Below are positions 1-8,203 of a DNA stretch of 21,510 nt, one piece after another. The stretch is taken from the IMG/VR virus record IMGVR_UViG_3300025890_000186, positions 1-21,510 of that record; one strand, 5' to 3'. The position numbers and the translations under genes were made by a program. Within the stretch, counting starts at the first letter, position 1. Each line of letters opens with the position of its first letter. Under the pieces are notes generated by a model. It did no database searches. It worked only from the letters and a program-made list of their open reading frames with translations, and was not told the DNA's origin. The DNA comes from a virus.

Positions 1-863
1 CTGAAAACTGGTATTTGATTCATGGTAACAACACCATCAGAAGCAATTGCTATAGCATCCAAGTCACTAGCAGAACCAATATTACCAGCATCAGGTATTA
101 CGATATTGCCGCCTGTAGTCATTGTTCCCGCACCAGTATATGTACCGCTTACATCTAGGTTTGCGTTAATATCTACTAGTGTCGCATTCAATTCAATTTC
201 ATCGGTAGCATTGATATCTAGAATAGTAGCACTAGGTGCCCCAATGTTTTGTGATGCATCATTAAACTGAATGACGTTTGTGCTATTCAAAAGCAACCCT
301 GTGCCATTAACATGAGTTAGGGTAACATCTTGTGCGTTACCAAGAGCAATGACTGCCCCAGTAGCAAGAAATAAGTCACTCCATTCTTTCGATGTAGAAC
401 CCAAAGCAGCACCGTTGGCAGAAGCGGGTTCTATGCCATTGGTTGCCACAATAGCAGTATCAGCAGCAGTCAAAGTGCCCGTGATAGTAGCACCCGCACT
501 TGCTGTAATCGCACCCGTTACATCTAAACCAGAACTATCTATATCAACCCTTTTAGTTCCACCAGTGGTGATGTTGACTGTATCAGCAGCACCAAAGTAA
601 ATACCTGTATTTGTGTCGCCTGTGTTTGTAATTGCCGGCGCAGCTGCGCTGCCGTCTGCAAAGGATGCAACACCAGTGATTGTTGGCCCAGCAAGAGTAA
701 CAACAGTAGCAGTAGCACTGATTCCAGAAGTTAGTGCTGTACCTGTACCCAAAAGAGTATAGAGTTCAGCAAAGTTTTCGTTGATTTTAGCGCCGCCGCC
801 ACGGATAGTATCACCTGTACCATCACCGGGAGTTGTTCCTACGCCTATTGCTTGATATGCCAT
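1..863 (-). CDS. Tail-fibre-like virion protein, C-terminus beyond window
   Basis: An open frame of at least 287 codons starts at 863 and reaches the left edge without a stop, so the gene is partial. The N-terminus has a glycine-rich GDGTGDTIRGGG stretch followed by KINENFAELY. I recognise this opening from tail-fibre and other structural proteins of marine myophages. Further on, a block near residues 150-180 (GSTSKEWSDLFLATGAVI) and a segment IGSASDLDAIAIASDGVV near residues 260-280 resemble the repetitive beta-structured shaft blocks of such fibres. Composition is rich in Ala, Gly and Thr, with almost no Cys or Trp. The start is set by the Shine-Dalgarno AAGGAA nine bases upstream and by a TATAAATA late promoter at 884-891. 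It is the last gene of the baseplate block, where a fibre or fibre-attachment protein would fit. The exact role (receptor binding or shaft) cannot be decided without the C-terminus. Confidence 0.7.
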   Translation of the reverse strand, partial: MAYQAIGVGTTPGDGTGDTIRGGGAKINENFAELYTLLGTGTALTSGISATATVVTLAGPTITGVASFADGSAAAPAITNTGDTNTGIYFGAADTVNITTGGTKRVDIDSSGLDVTGAITASAGATITGTLTAADTAIVATNGIEPASANGAALGSTSKEWSDLFLATGAVIALGNAQDVTLTHVNGTGLLLNSTNVIQFNDASQNIGAPSATILDINATDEIELNATLVDINANLDVSGTYTGAGTMTTGGNIVIPDAGNIGSASDLDAIAIASDGVVTMNQIPVF

Positions 864-883
864 CGTTCAGTATTCCTTTGCTA

Positions 884-891
884 TATTTATA
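884..891 (-). promoter_or_regulatory. T4-type late promoter (TATAAATA) for the fibre gene
   Basis: There is an exact match to the T4 late -10 element recognised by the gp55 sigma factor. With standard spacing, transcription would start near 878. This leaves a 15-nt leader that begins with the Shine-Dalgarno AAGGAA. The element overlaps the stop codon of the upstream 1622-aa gene. Confidence 0.8.
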
Positions 892-3800
892 CTTCTTCTA
901 TATCAAAATTATCAAATGCATTATCAAATGTAGCTACTATTCCATCGAAGGGGAACTCATCAGTTATTCTAGTGTCTATTAGTCTAACGTAGGTATCGAT
1001 AGCAGTACCATCCTCAAGTTGATATTTAAATCCAGTGGATTCATCATCACCCTCTAATGTAATATGCCCATCATCAAAGAATGTTTCAAGTAATATATTT
1101 CCGCCTTCAGAACTCTCTAGTACCAATTCTGTGTTGCCACTATGATCTATGAGTATACTACCATTATCACTGGCTTCTAAAGATAATGTACCTATAGATT
1201 GTACAAATATATCTGCGGGATAAGTAAAGGGTTCCAGTGAAACATCTTCCTCTATACCAAATGGCTTTGCACCAACATCTGTAGAAGATTCACGAGCAAT
1301 AAAAGTTTTCTCAAGGCTTAATTTAACACCAATACCAAACCCAGTATATTCTTCTAAAATTATATCATCACCAAATGTTCCTGCAACAGTAGTTCCATCT
1401 TCTTGTTTAAATGTTCCAGTATCTGAACCCTCAAGAATAATTAAATCATCTTCATTTCCTTCATTATCATTTGGGAAAAATATCAAAGAGTCACGAGTAA
1501 AGTCTTCGTCATTAAAAGAATGCAAACCACTCAGGGTGTTTTTGGTTACACTCTGATTTACATTAACATCAGAACCATCTTCCAACAAGAAGCTATCTTC
1601 TAAATCCGGGTGATTGAGCAACAAACGACCACCGATTTGATCATTACCAACTTCCAATCCAATACCATCACCAGTAATACCGTTAATAGTTGTGGTTGCA
1701 AGAAATAATAAACCATGACCAGAGTTGTGGCTTTTGTTTAAAGTTGCATCAAGTCTAGTTACAAAACTAGACCGAACGTGAACCTCTCTATCAGACTGAG
1801 ATACACCCTCTAAAACAAATATATCAGATTCTTCTTCACTAAGAAGACGTTCAATAAATGATGTGGACTCACTAAGCATAAATGATGTGCCATCCTGAAT
1901 ACTGTCTTCCAACTCAAATGACAAACCATCTTCTGTGAGAAGATCACTACCAGCATCAGTTCCAGATGTTGCTAGATGACCAGCTGAAGTGCTATCAATA
2001 ACAAGATTATTTGTTATAACTACAGCACTTTCAGATACAATACGATCCTGTGAGTCTTCTGTTAGTAATACACCAAACTCGCCAGCACCAACACCATGTA
2101 TTATTTGAATTGCTTCAAAATCAAGATAAACATTTTCTGGTGGTTCTAATTGTATAAAACCTTCGCCTGGATGATCTGGTTCGTAATCAACACCAACCTC
2201 ACTTCCATCCTCAAGAATAAATTTATCATCAACACGTTGCTGAATAGAATTTTCTAATAATAAATTAACCTCTTCTCCAGTCGTAACACCAAGGCGACGG
2301 TTAATAGCGTCGGGGAATATTGAGAAGAATGTAGTACCAAGACCTCTATTAAAGAAATCATTTAGACCTGATTCTGCATTGATGTTTGGTTGAGCTATTC
2401 CAACAGACGCCCTAGCAGAAATATATGTAGAAGTATTAACCTTTGAAAATACATTAAATCCAGCTGGGTGAATTGATTTTTTCAATGCATTTAGGTACAC
2501 ATCACTACCAGTGGATGTTTCAATTACATATGAAAAATCTTGATAATAAAAAGAGTCTTGAATTCTAATTAATTCTTCACTAATCAGGTTTTCAATACCA
2601 CTAAATCTTCCGATTTTATCAGCAGAAGCACCTAAATTAAAATTTAACTTTGCAATGTCTGCATGGGCAATCGTCGCAGATGCTGCGGCCGTTGTTATAG
2701 ATGTTGTTCCAGCAGAGAAATCAATTCCTACATCTTCAAACAATATTTTTTCAGATGCATGAAGGAGTGCTGCGTTCGTTCCATTTAATACCAAGTTGGT
2801 AAAGGGAATATTGGTTTCATATAAAAGTTTTTCATTAGCACTATTAGTCACACCAGCTTCTAAAACAATTAGGTTACTAGGATCATTTGTTCCAGATGAA
2901 TCAGTAGCATTCAATAAAAGTTTTTCACCAGCGTTTGTGCTACTACTATCCGTACCATTAAGAAGTAAATCATCTTCGTAGGATATATCAGCATTAAGTA
3001 TAATAAAGTTGCCGCCGCCATCTGTCGTAATGATGTCAGGACTATTTTCCGTTATAAATTTTACTTGCCTTAGTTCATATAAAAAAGCTTCACTACCAGT
3101 TTTAAATCCACTTTCTTGGCAGAGGAAATATCTAGTACCATCAAGAACGTCTGGTTCTGATCTAAGTGAACCCTCACCATCTTCAAGAAGAATCTGTGCG
3201 AACTCTACTATCTGTGGAAACTCCATGGCCAGTTCGCCCTGATCGTCTTCCAAACGTATAAACTCAGTGCTTGATGAGGTGGCATCTATTAAAAGTCGGT
3301 CCCCATCTTGATCAACTAGATTATCTTCATAAACAAGATCAGCATTTATAATAATATTATCAGTAACATATTCATTAACTATAAGAGAGTCTTCAAGGCG
3401 AATACCCTCATTATAAGTGTTTCCTTGAGATTCATCCTCAATAGAAATTGTATCTTCAATTGAAACTTCCAGAACTTGAGTTGTAGAGTCGTATCCTCGA
3501 ACTGTTCCTGTGTGTGATGTTAATGCAGCTCCAACACTAAAAGTGCCAGTTATATCTTTAATAACAAAGTTTGCACGAGGATTTAGTGCAGGTGATTCAG
3601 TATAGCTAAAACCCGGATCAATAACATTGACAGAAGAAATACGTCCGATATCTGTGGTTATTGCAAAGACCTTTGCGTTTGTACCATATTGACTTCTAAC
3701 TGTAACAGTAGGTAACAATAGGTAACCATTGCCTGGATCAGTTATAGTTATTTTTGAAATATCTCCAGAACCAGATTCTAGTGTAAATCCTTCGTCTGCA

Positions 3801-5755
3801 CGACGATTTGTATCTGTAACTGTTATATTTACTGCCCACTCAGATTCAAATCTATCACCAAGAACTAGTTCTATGTTGCGGCCACCAGAATTAATTGCGG
3901 CATTTCCAGATTCACCATAAAGATGATCAGAACGATGGTTAAAGTTACCACCGTAAAGTTCGTAGGTAGTTGTATTATAAGTTGCTGCAGCTGAAACTGT
4001 TGTTGCAGTTGGTGAATAGAAAAAATTGCCAGGATATTCATCAAAAGTATACCGTGTTATTGCTGTTGCAATAGATTCAAAAACCAAAACTTCATTATCC
4101 AAAAATGTATGTGCAGCAGATAGAATGATTGTTGACTGATCTGTAATAGAAGTAACTGTAACTACGGTATCCTTATTGATACTGTTTGATTTTACAACCA
4201 TTCCCAGTGCAATATCATCTCCAGCATTTCCATCCAGTTTTACTGTTGTTGAATTAAATGTTGCACCATTGACAGAAGCAGATGATTTTAAAATAGTTGC
4301 TTGTTGTGCAGCATAATTTGATAGATATATTGGATAATAATAACCTACCGCCGCACCGTATGTTTTACTGGTTCCAAATACTGCATAGGGTTCTTCATTT
4401 ACAACTGTGCCTGCTTCAAGTTCAAAATTAAATAAATCGATGAAAGTATCTGTACCATCTTCTTGTACGATAGCATCACCATCAGTCTCATTAACAATAC
4501 CACCATGAATAGAAGTAACCACACCTTGAGCACTATTAATTAATCCTGCTGCTTCGGAAGCGTGATCTGAAAAAACTACAAGATCACCTACTTCATAATT
4601 AGCACCCGCATCATCAATTATAACACCTGAAACTGATCCTCTTTCCACTTTACCAACAGTAGCTGAAATATTACCACTACCAATTAGAATAGAAGTATCA
4701 AGATCAAGAACATCATCAGTGTTGTATAGTATTCCGTCATTTGTATTTGATACAGATGAAAGTAATTGATTAACAGTAAAAGTGTATCTTACATCTTCTT
4801 TAGAAGATATTCCATAAACATTTTCCCCAACTACAAAGGCACCAATTACACTTGAAATTTGAATTTCAACATAAGAAGTACCACCAGATATAGAAAAGGT
4901 TGATGCATTCTCAACAAGAGCAGTTGTTCCAGAAGTGACACCTGTAATTGATTGCCCAATGAGTTCATCTACAACAACATTACCAATACCAGAACAACGA
5001 ATAACAGTAGGCTTATCCCAATCTGCGGCAGATGGTTTCATCATAAATTGGTTGGGATAGAATACTTCTGCTTCTTCATCTAGAAGAATTTTCATAAAGA
5101 GCTTAGCAGCTTCCTTTGTTCCCTTTCTTCTATACAATTCAGTAATATGTTTTTCAAGATTTCTCTTATTAATTCCGTTTGCAAGATTAGTAGGAATTCC
5201 TGCCATAAAGGATTTGCGGAATTCTTCAATAAAATCATAGATAGTGTTATCAATATCAGCATATGCTAATAGTTGTTGAATATTTTGAACAGGATTTGCA
5301 CGATATTTTGTAACTACACCAGTTGCACCAGAGGTTCCGCCTGTTACAGTTTCGCCCGTCTCAAACAACTGTTGAGATGATATGAATAATCTTGGTGTTG
5401 CATTACCAAGGTCTTCAACCAAAACTGTTGCAGTTGCCTTGGATGTGCCACCCGTAATAATCTCACCATTCACAAATTTACCTGTACTACTGCGCTCTTG
5501 AATTGAACCAACTTCTGTGACAATCAAAGTTCCATCTTCAAGAAGAAGATTAGTAGGAGTTTCAATTTCCAAAAGGATATTATTAATATTGACTGTTAAC
5601 TGAAGTTCACCAGATTCAAGAAAGTGATAATACGATTTTAAAAATTGAGAAAATTGTGGATGATCTTCTGCAATAAAGTCAGGCAGCTGCCCATCAATTT
5701 GAGTACTAAGTTTATTTTTTAATTCTGGGGTCCAAGATAAATCAAAAGGTGCCAT
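887..5755 (-). CDS. Very large baseplate/tail structural protein (1622 aa)
   Basis: This is a giant virion protein encoded directly after gp6, the place taken by further baseplate wedge genes (gp7, gp8) in T4-like phages. Residues 23-47 (LPDFIAEDHPQFSQFLKSYY) and 165-235 (YADIDNTIYDFIEEF, then HITELYRRKGTKEAAKLF and VFYPNQFMM) form an alpha-helical N-terminal module that I recognise from large structural proteins of marine myophages. Within this module, G-x-x-x-TGGTS-x-AT segments repeat near residues 97-111 and 134-148, and a diverged copy lies near 266-280. From about residue 765 to 1605 the chain is dominated by more than twenty degenerate LEDG/LLEDS-type units, and overall it is strongly acidic. 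The start lies 2 nt after the gp6 stop, with only a weak Shine-Dalgarno, which suggests translational coupling. I cannot align it to T4 gp7, and its exact wedge position is inference. Confidence 0.75.
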   Translation of the reverse strand: MAPFDLSWTPELKNKLSTQIDGQLPDFIAEDHPQFSQFLKSYYHFLESGELQLTVNINNILLEIETPTNLLLEDGTLIVTEVGSIQERSSTGKFVNGEIITGGTSKATATVLVEDLGNATPRLFISSQQLFETGETVTGGTSGATGVVTKYRANPVQNIQQLLAYADIDNTIYDFIEEFRKSFMAGIPTNLANGINKRNLEKHITELYRRKGTKEAAKLFMKILLDEEAEVFYPNQFMMKPSAADWDKPTVIRCSGIGNVVVDELIGQSITGVTSGTTALVENASTFSISGGTSYVEIQISSVIGAFVVGENVYGISSKEDVRYTFTVNQLLSSVSNTNDGILYNTDDVLDLDTSILIGSGNISATVGKVERGSVSGVIIDDAGANYEVGDLVVFSDHASEAAGLINSAQGVVTSIHGGIVNETDGDAIVQEDGTDTFIDLFNFELEAGTVVNEEPYAVFGTSKTYGAAVGYYYPIYLSNYAAQQATILKSSASVNGATFNSTTVKLDGNAGDDIALGMVVKSNSINKDTVVTVTSITDQSTIILSAAHTFLDNEVLVFESIATAITRYTFDEYPGNFFYSPTATTVSAAATYNTTTYELYGGNFNHRSDHLYGESGNAAINSGGRNIELVLGDRFESEWAVNITVTDTNRRADEGFTLESGSGDISKITITDPGNGYLLLPTVTVRSQYGTNAKVFAITTDIGRISSVNVIDPGFSYTESPALNPRANFVIKDITGTFSVGAALTSHTGTVRGYDSTTQVLEVSIEDTISIEDESQGNTYNEGIRLEDSLIVNEYVTDNIIINADLVYEDNLVDQDGDRLLIDATSSSTEFIRLEDDQGELAMEFPQIVEFAQILLEDGEGSLRSEPDVLDGTRYFLCQESGFKTGSEAFLYELRQVKFITENSPDIITTDGGGNFIILNADISYEDDLLLNGTDSSSTNAGEKLLLNATDSSGTNDPSNLIVLEAGVTNSANEKLLYETNIPFTNLVLNGTNAALLHASEKILFEDVGIDFSAGTTSITTAAASATIAHADIAKLNFNLGASADKIGRFSGIENLISEELIRIQDSFYYQDFSYVIETSTGSDVYLNALKKSIHPAGFNVFSKVNTSTYISARASVGIAQPNINAESGLNDFFNRGLGTTFFSIFPDAINRRLGVTTGEEVNLLLENSIQQRVDDKFILEDGSEVGVDYEPDHPGEGFIQLEPPENVYLDFEAIQIIHGVGAGEFGVLLTEDSQDRIVSESAVVITNNLVIDSTSAGHLATSGTDAGSDLLTEDGLSFELEDSIQDGTSFMLSESTSFIERLLSEEESDIFVLEGVSQSDREVHVRSSFVTRLDATLNKSHNSGHGLLFLATTTINGITGDGIGLEVGNDQIGGRLLLNHPDLEDSFLLEDGSDVNVNQSVTKNTLSGLHSFNDEDFTRDSLIFFPNDNEGNEDDLIILEGSDTGTFKQEDGTTVAGTFGDDIILEEYTGFGIGVKLSLEKTFIARESSTDVGAKPFGIEEDVSLEPFTYPADIFVQSIGTLSLEASDNGSILIDHSGNTELVLESSEGGNILLETFFDDGHITLEGDDESTGFKYQLEDGTAIDTYVRLIDTRITDEFPFDGIVATFDNAFDNFDIEEV

Positions 5756-5757
5756 GG

Positions 5758-7662
5758 TTAATAACTCGAAGGCGATACATAAGTGCTAGTTGCAACATAA
5801 TTAGTCGAACCACCACCACTACTATTAACTACAATTGTATCTCCTTGCCCTTCAACCAAGGTATTCACAAGATCAATTTCAATAATTTGATTTCTTTTAG
5901 CCACGATATCATTAGAAGCTGGTGTTGCAGTCAATCTTATTGACCTTGATAATACATTATCAACATTAGATACAGAAGTTATATAAACTGGATTAGCAGA
6001 AACTAAACCAGTTGCATAATTTACAGTTCCAGCATTAGTATCAAAATATGTTCGTGCTGCGGCACTCAAATAATAAATACGAAGGTTTCCCGCACCATCA
6101 TCATCAAAGAACATTTCATTTGTATTGTCTTGTATAAAGAATCCCGTTGAAGCAATAATACCACCAGCTGTTGAATTATGCCCAGAGTGAGGATTGTATA
6201 ATTGATTTCCAAATTGTACGTTGAAAGAAAATGCACCTGCTGTATCTGGTGTATAGAGTGAAGAAAGAGCCACTGTAGTAGTATTATTCAATATAGAAGT
6301 TTCACTAGCGTCAATTAAAGTAGTAAATTGTGAATGTCTAAAAATAGAATTGAACACTTTCAAATAATTATTGTTGTAATCCGTGATAGTATCGGACACT
6401 AGTGTTTCCAAAGACTCTCTATTATTTGTTGTTGCATTACTGTCAAATTTAAAAGTGACGTTAAGTATAATGCTCAGAATTGATGGGTCTACGATTACAG
6501 GAGTGAGAGACGCAACAGTATAGGGAGATAAATCTGTAACCAACTGTGCTTTCTGAATCTCATTTAAATTCAATCCAGTTTTTGATTTGATACTAATAAA
6601 TACCTTACCATACTCTGGAATGTCTGATACACCAGTAACATTATTAAATGAACCATCCTCTCCACCCCAAATAGAAACCGATTGAGTATTTGCAAAGAGT
6701 TGCCTAACATAAGTTTTATAATCTTCTGCTGTAACACATCGCCCCTGTGATGCATAGTCTAATGGTGCGTTATATTTTATAGACTCAATAGTTTCTGGTT
6801 CTGAACCACCAGCAGAGGGGGCCACTGTTCTAACATTGACATTGTTAACAGTATCAATTGCAGCTGCACTAACAAAGACAGATGCACCATTTGCAGCACC
6901 CTTATTGGTAACAACATAATTCAATATAACGACATTACCATCCTCTACTGCTTTGCCTAGAATACCATCACCAAAATATATTTCATATTTGCCATCTTCT
7001 ACTTCTTGAAGAAAATAAACATTAGATGTAGAAGTTAGTTCGGCAATGTCTGTTGCTAAAGTATATGAAAATGTTGTAGTATCTGATGCAGAATTTTGTA
7101 CGTTAACTGTAAGAGTTGTTGTATCTACTCTATTATCGTTAATAAGAAATCTCTGTTCAACATTTTGATTATCAACAGTATATCTAGTTGCAACATAACT
7201 GCCCTCTGATATTTCTACCCCGCTAAATATGATTGTAGAACCCTGAGAAAATGCAGTAATATTTTGCACAGTTACGAACTGATAAGATGTATCGCCTACA
7301 CTAGTTGTGAAAACTGTTCCCGCAGGCATAGTTGCACTGGAGTTAGATGTATTCAAAAATATATCAATAGTTGCCTTTGCAGCTGTGGCAGAACGAGTGG
7401 TGTATCCTAAAGTTTTTGCATGGGAAACCACACTTGATCTTAGTTGAGAAGAATCAAGAAACATTTCGTTTGCAAGCATGTTCGCATTGAAACTGAGATA
7501 GTGAGTATTGTATGCAAGAACATCCAGAAGCGCACTAAGACCAGAACCCTCAAAGTCATAGTCTTTGAACTCTGTTTGATTTCGCATAAAGATTTTTAAA
7601 TTGTCTTTAATTTCATCAAAGTCAAGTTCTGTTACATTAAGTCTTTTTCTTGTTGCTGCCAT
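5758..7662 (-). CDS. 6: Baseplate wedge protein gp6 (baseplate J-like)
   Basis: A 634-aa homologue of T4 gp6, the protein that dimerises to form the continuous inner ring of the baseplate wedges in contractile tails. The N-terminus (residues 1-75) shows the typical opening LDFDEIKDNLKIFMRNQTEF, then FEGSGLSALLDVLAYNTHYL and ANMLANEMFLDSSQLRSSVV. A middle segment EIYFGDGILGKAVEDGNVV (near residues 225-245) and APLDYASQGRCVTAEDYKTYV (near 305-325) match the baseplate J/gp47 core. Its length is close to the 660-residue T4 protein. The start codon overlaps the gp25 stop (TAATG), so the two are translationally coupled and probably share the late promoter in front of gp25. The gene order gp25-gp6 is the one used in marine T4-like phages. 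Confidence 0.93.
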   Translation of the reverse strand: MAATRKRLNVTELDFDEIKDNLKIFMRNQTEFKDYDFEGSGLSALLDVLAYNTHYLSFNANMLANEMFLDSSQLRSSVVSHAKTLGYTTRSATAAKATIDIFLNTSNSSATMPAGTVFTTSVGDTSYQFVTVQNITAFSQGSTIIFSGVEISEGSYVATRYTVDNQNVEQRFLINDNRVDTTTLTVNVQNSASDTTTFSYTLATDIAELTSTSNVYFLQEVEDGKYEIYFGDGILGKAVEDGNVVILNYVVTNKGAANGASVFVSAAAIDTVNNVNVRTVAPSAGGSEPETIESIKYNAPLDYASQGRCVTAEDYKTYVRQLFANTQSVSIWGGEDGSFNNVTGVSDIPEYGKVFISIKSKTGLNLNEIQKAQLVTDLSPYTVASLTPVIVDPSILSIILNVTFKFDSNATTNNRESLETLVSDTITDYNNNYLKVFNSIFRHSQFTTLIDASETSILNNTTTVALSSLYTPDTAGAFSFNVQFGNQLYNPHSGHNSTAGGIIASTGFFIQDNTNEMFFDDDGAGNLRIYYLSAAARTYFDTNAGTVNYATGLVSANPVYITSVSNVDNVLSRSIRLTATPASNDIVAKRNQIIEIDLVNTLVEGQGDTIVVNSSGGGSTNYVATSTYVSPSSY

Positions 7663-8096
7663 TATCGTAATCTCTCTAATAGAACTTCCATGTTCACAAG
7701 TTCTGTGGGAGCATTAACAACATAAAATTCAATGGTTACTTCATATGCGTTGTTGTCAAGATTGGGTGTTGCTCTAACGCCAACAAGACGAGCTCTAGGT
7801 TCAAAATTTTCAATAACCTCTTCAATCTTCATAGTTAAAACATATGCCGTAATCGGAGTCATAGGCTCAAATAAAATATCTCTGACCCCAGAACCAATTT
7901 CTGGATGAAAAGGTTTTTCATAAAAATTTGTTAATACAAGATTTCTTACAGACCTTTTGACTGCAAGAAAGTCAGTAATTTTAGAAACATCCTTTGACCC
8001 AATTTTAGGACCAAAGAATAAATCAATATCGGAATATAGCTGAGCCGCTCTTTCTTCACCTTGAAATGTACCATCAGTATATGCGGTCTTTGACAT
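7662..8096 (-). CDS. 25: Baseplate wedge protein gp25
   Basis: A 144-aa protein of the gp25/GPW family, which joins the inner baseplate to the tail sheath and helps start sheath assembly. Visible family features are YSDIDLFFGPKIGSKDVSKI, then AVKRSVRNLVLTNFYEKPFHPEIGS, FEPMTPITAYVLTMKIEEVI, and the terminal strand segment NAYEVTIEFYVV. Its length is close to T4 gp25 (132 aa). Some relatives were once thought to be lysozymes, but the family is structural. The start has a Shine-Dalgarno AAGGGA and a TATAAATA late promoter 19 nt upstream of the ATG. The next gene, gp6, overlaps the stop by one base. The identification is firm. Confidence 0.95.
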   Translation of the reverse strand: MSKTAYTDGTFQGEERAAQLYSDIDLFFGPKIGSKDVSKITDFLAVKRSVRNLVLTNFYEKPFHPEIGSGVRDILFEPMTPITAYVLTMKIEEVIENFEPRARLVGVRATPNLDNNAYEVTIEFYVVNAPTELVNMEVLLERLR

Positions 8097-8114
8097 AAGT
8101 ATTCCCTTTTATTA

Positions 8115-8122
8115 TATTTATA
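8115..8122 (-). promoter_or_regulatory. T4-type late promoter (TATAAATA) for gp25-gp6-1622 aa
   Basis: Exact late -10 element. The predicted start near 8109 gives a 13-nt leader that opens with AAAGGGA, the Shine-Dalgarno of gp25. It lies in the 107-bp gap between the 888-aa lysin gene and gp25, the only sizeable gap in the structural block. Confidence 0.82.
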
Positions 8123-8169
8123 CACTCTCTGATGTATTTTTATTCCGTCATATATCTATTATGTATTTG

Positions 8170-8177
8170 TATTTATG
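8170..8177 (-). promoter_or_regulatory. Near-consensus late promoter-like site (CATAAATA)
   Basis: One mismatch from TATAAATA, 55 bp upstream of the exact late promoter and just after the lysin stop codon. It may be a weak second start for the gp25 operon. AT-rich sequence could also produce this by chance. Confidence 0.3.
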
Positions 8178-8203
8178 ATGTGTATTCTCTGTTGTTTTAA
8201 TCT

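Noticed and set aside
7662-8096. gp25 as a lysozyme
   Set aside because: The family was once described as lysozyme-like, but it is a structural baseplate component. I see no catalytic signature, and the candidate cell-wall enzymes lie in the 888-aa neighbour.
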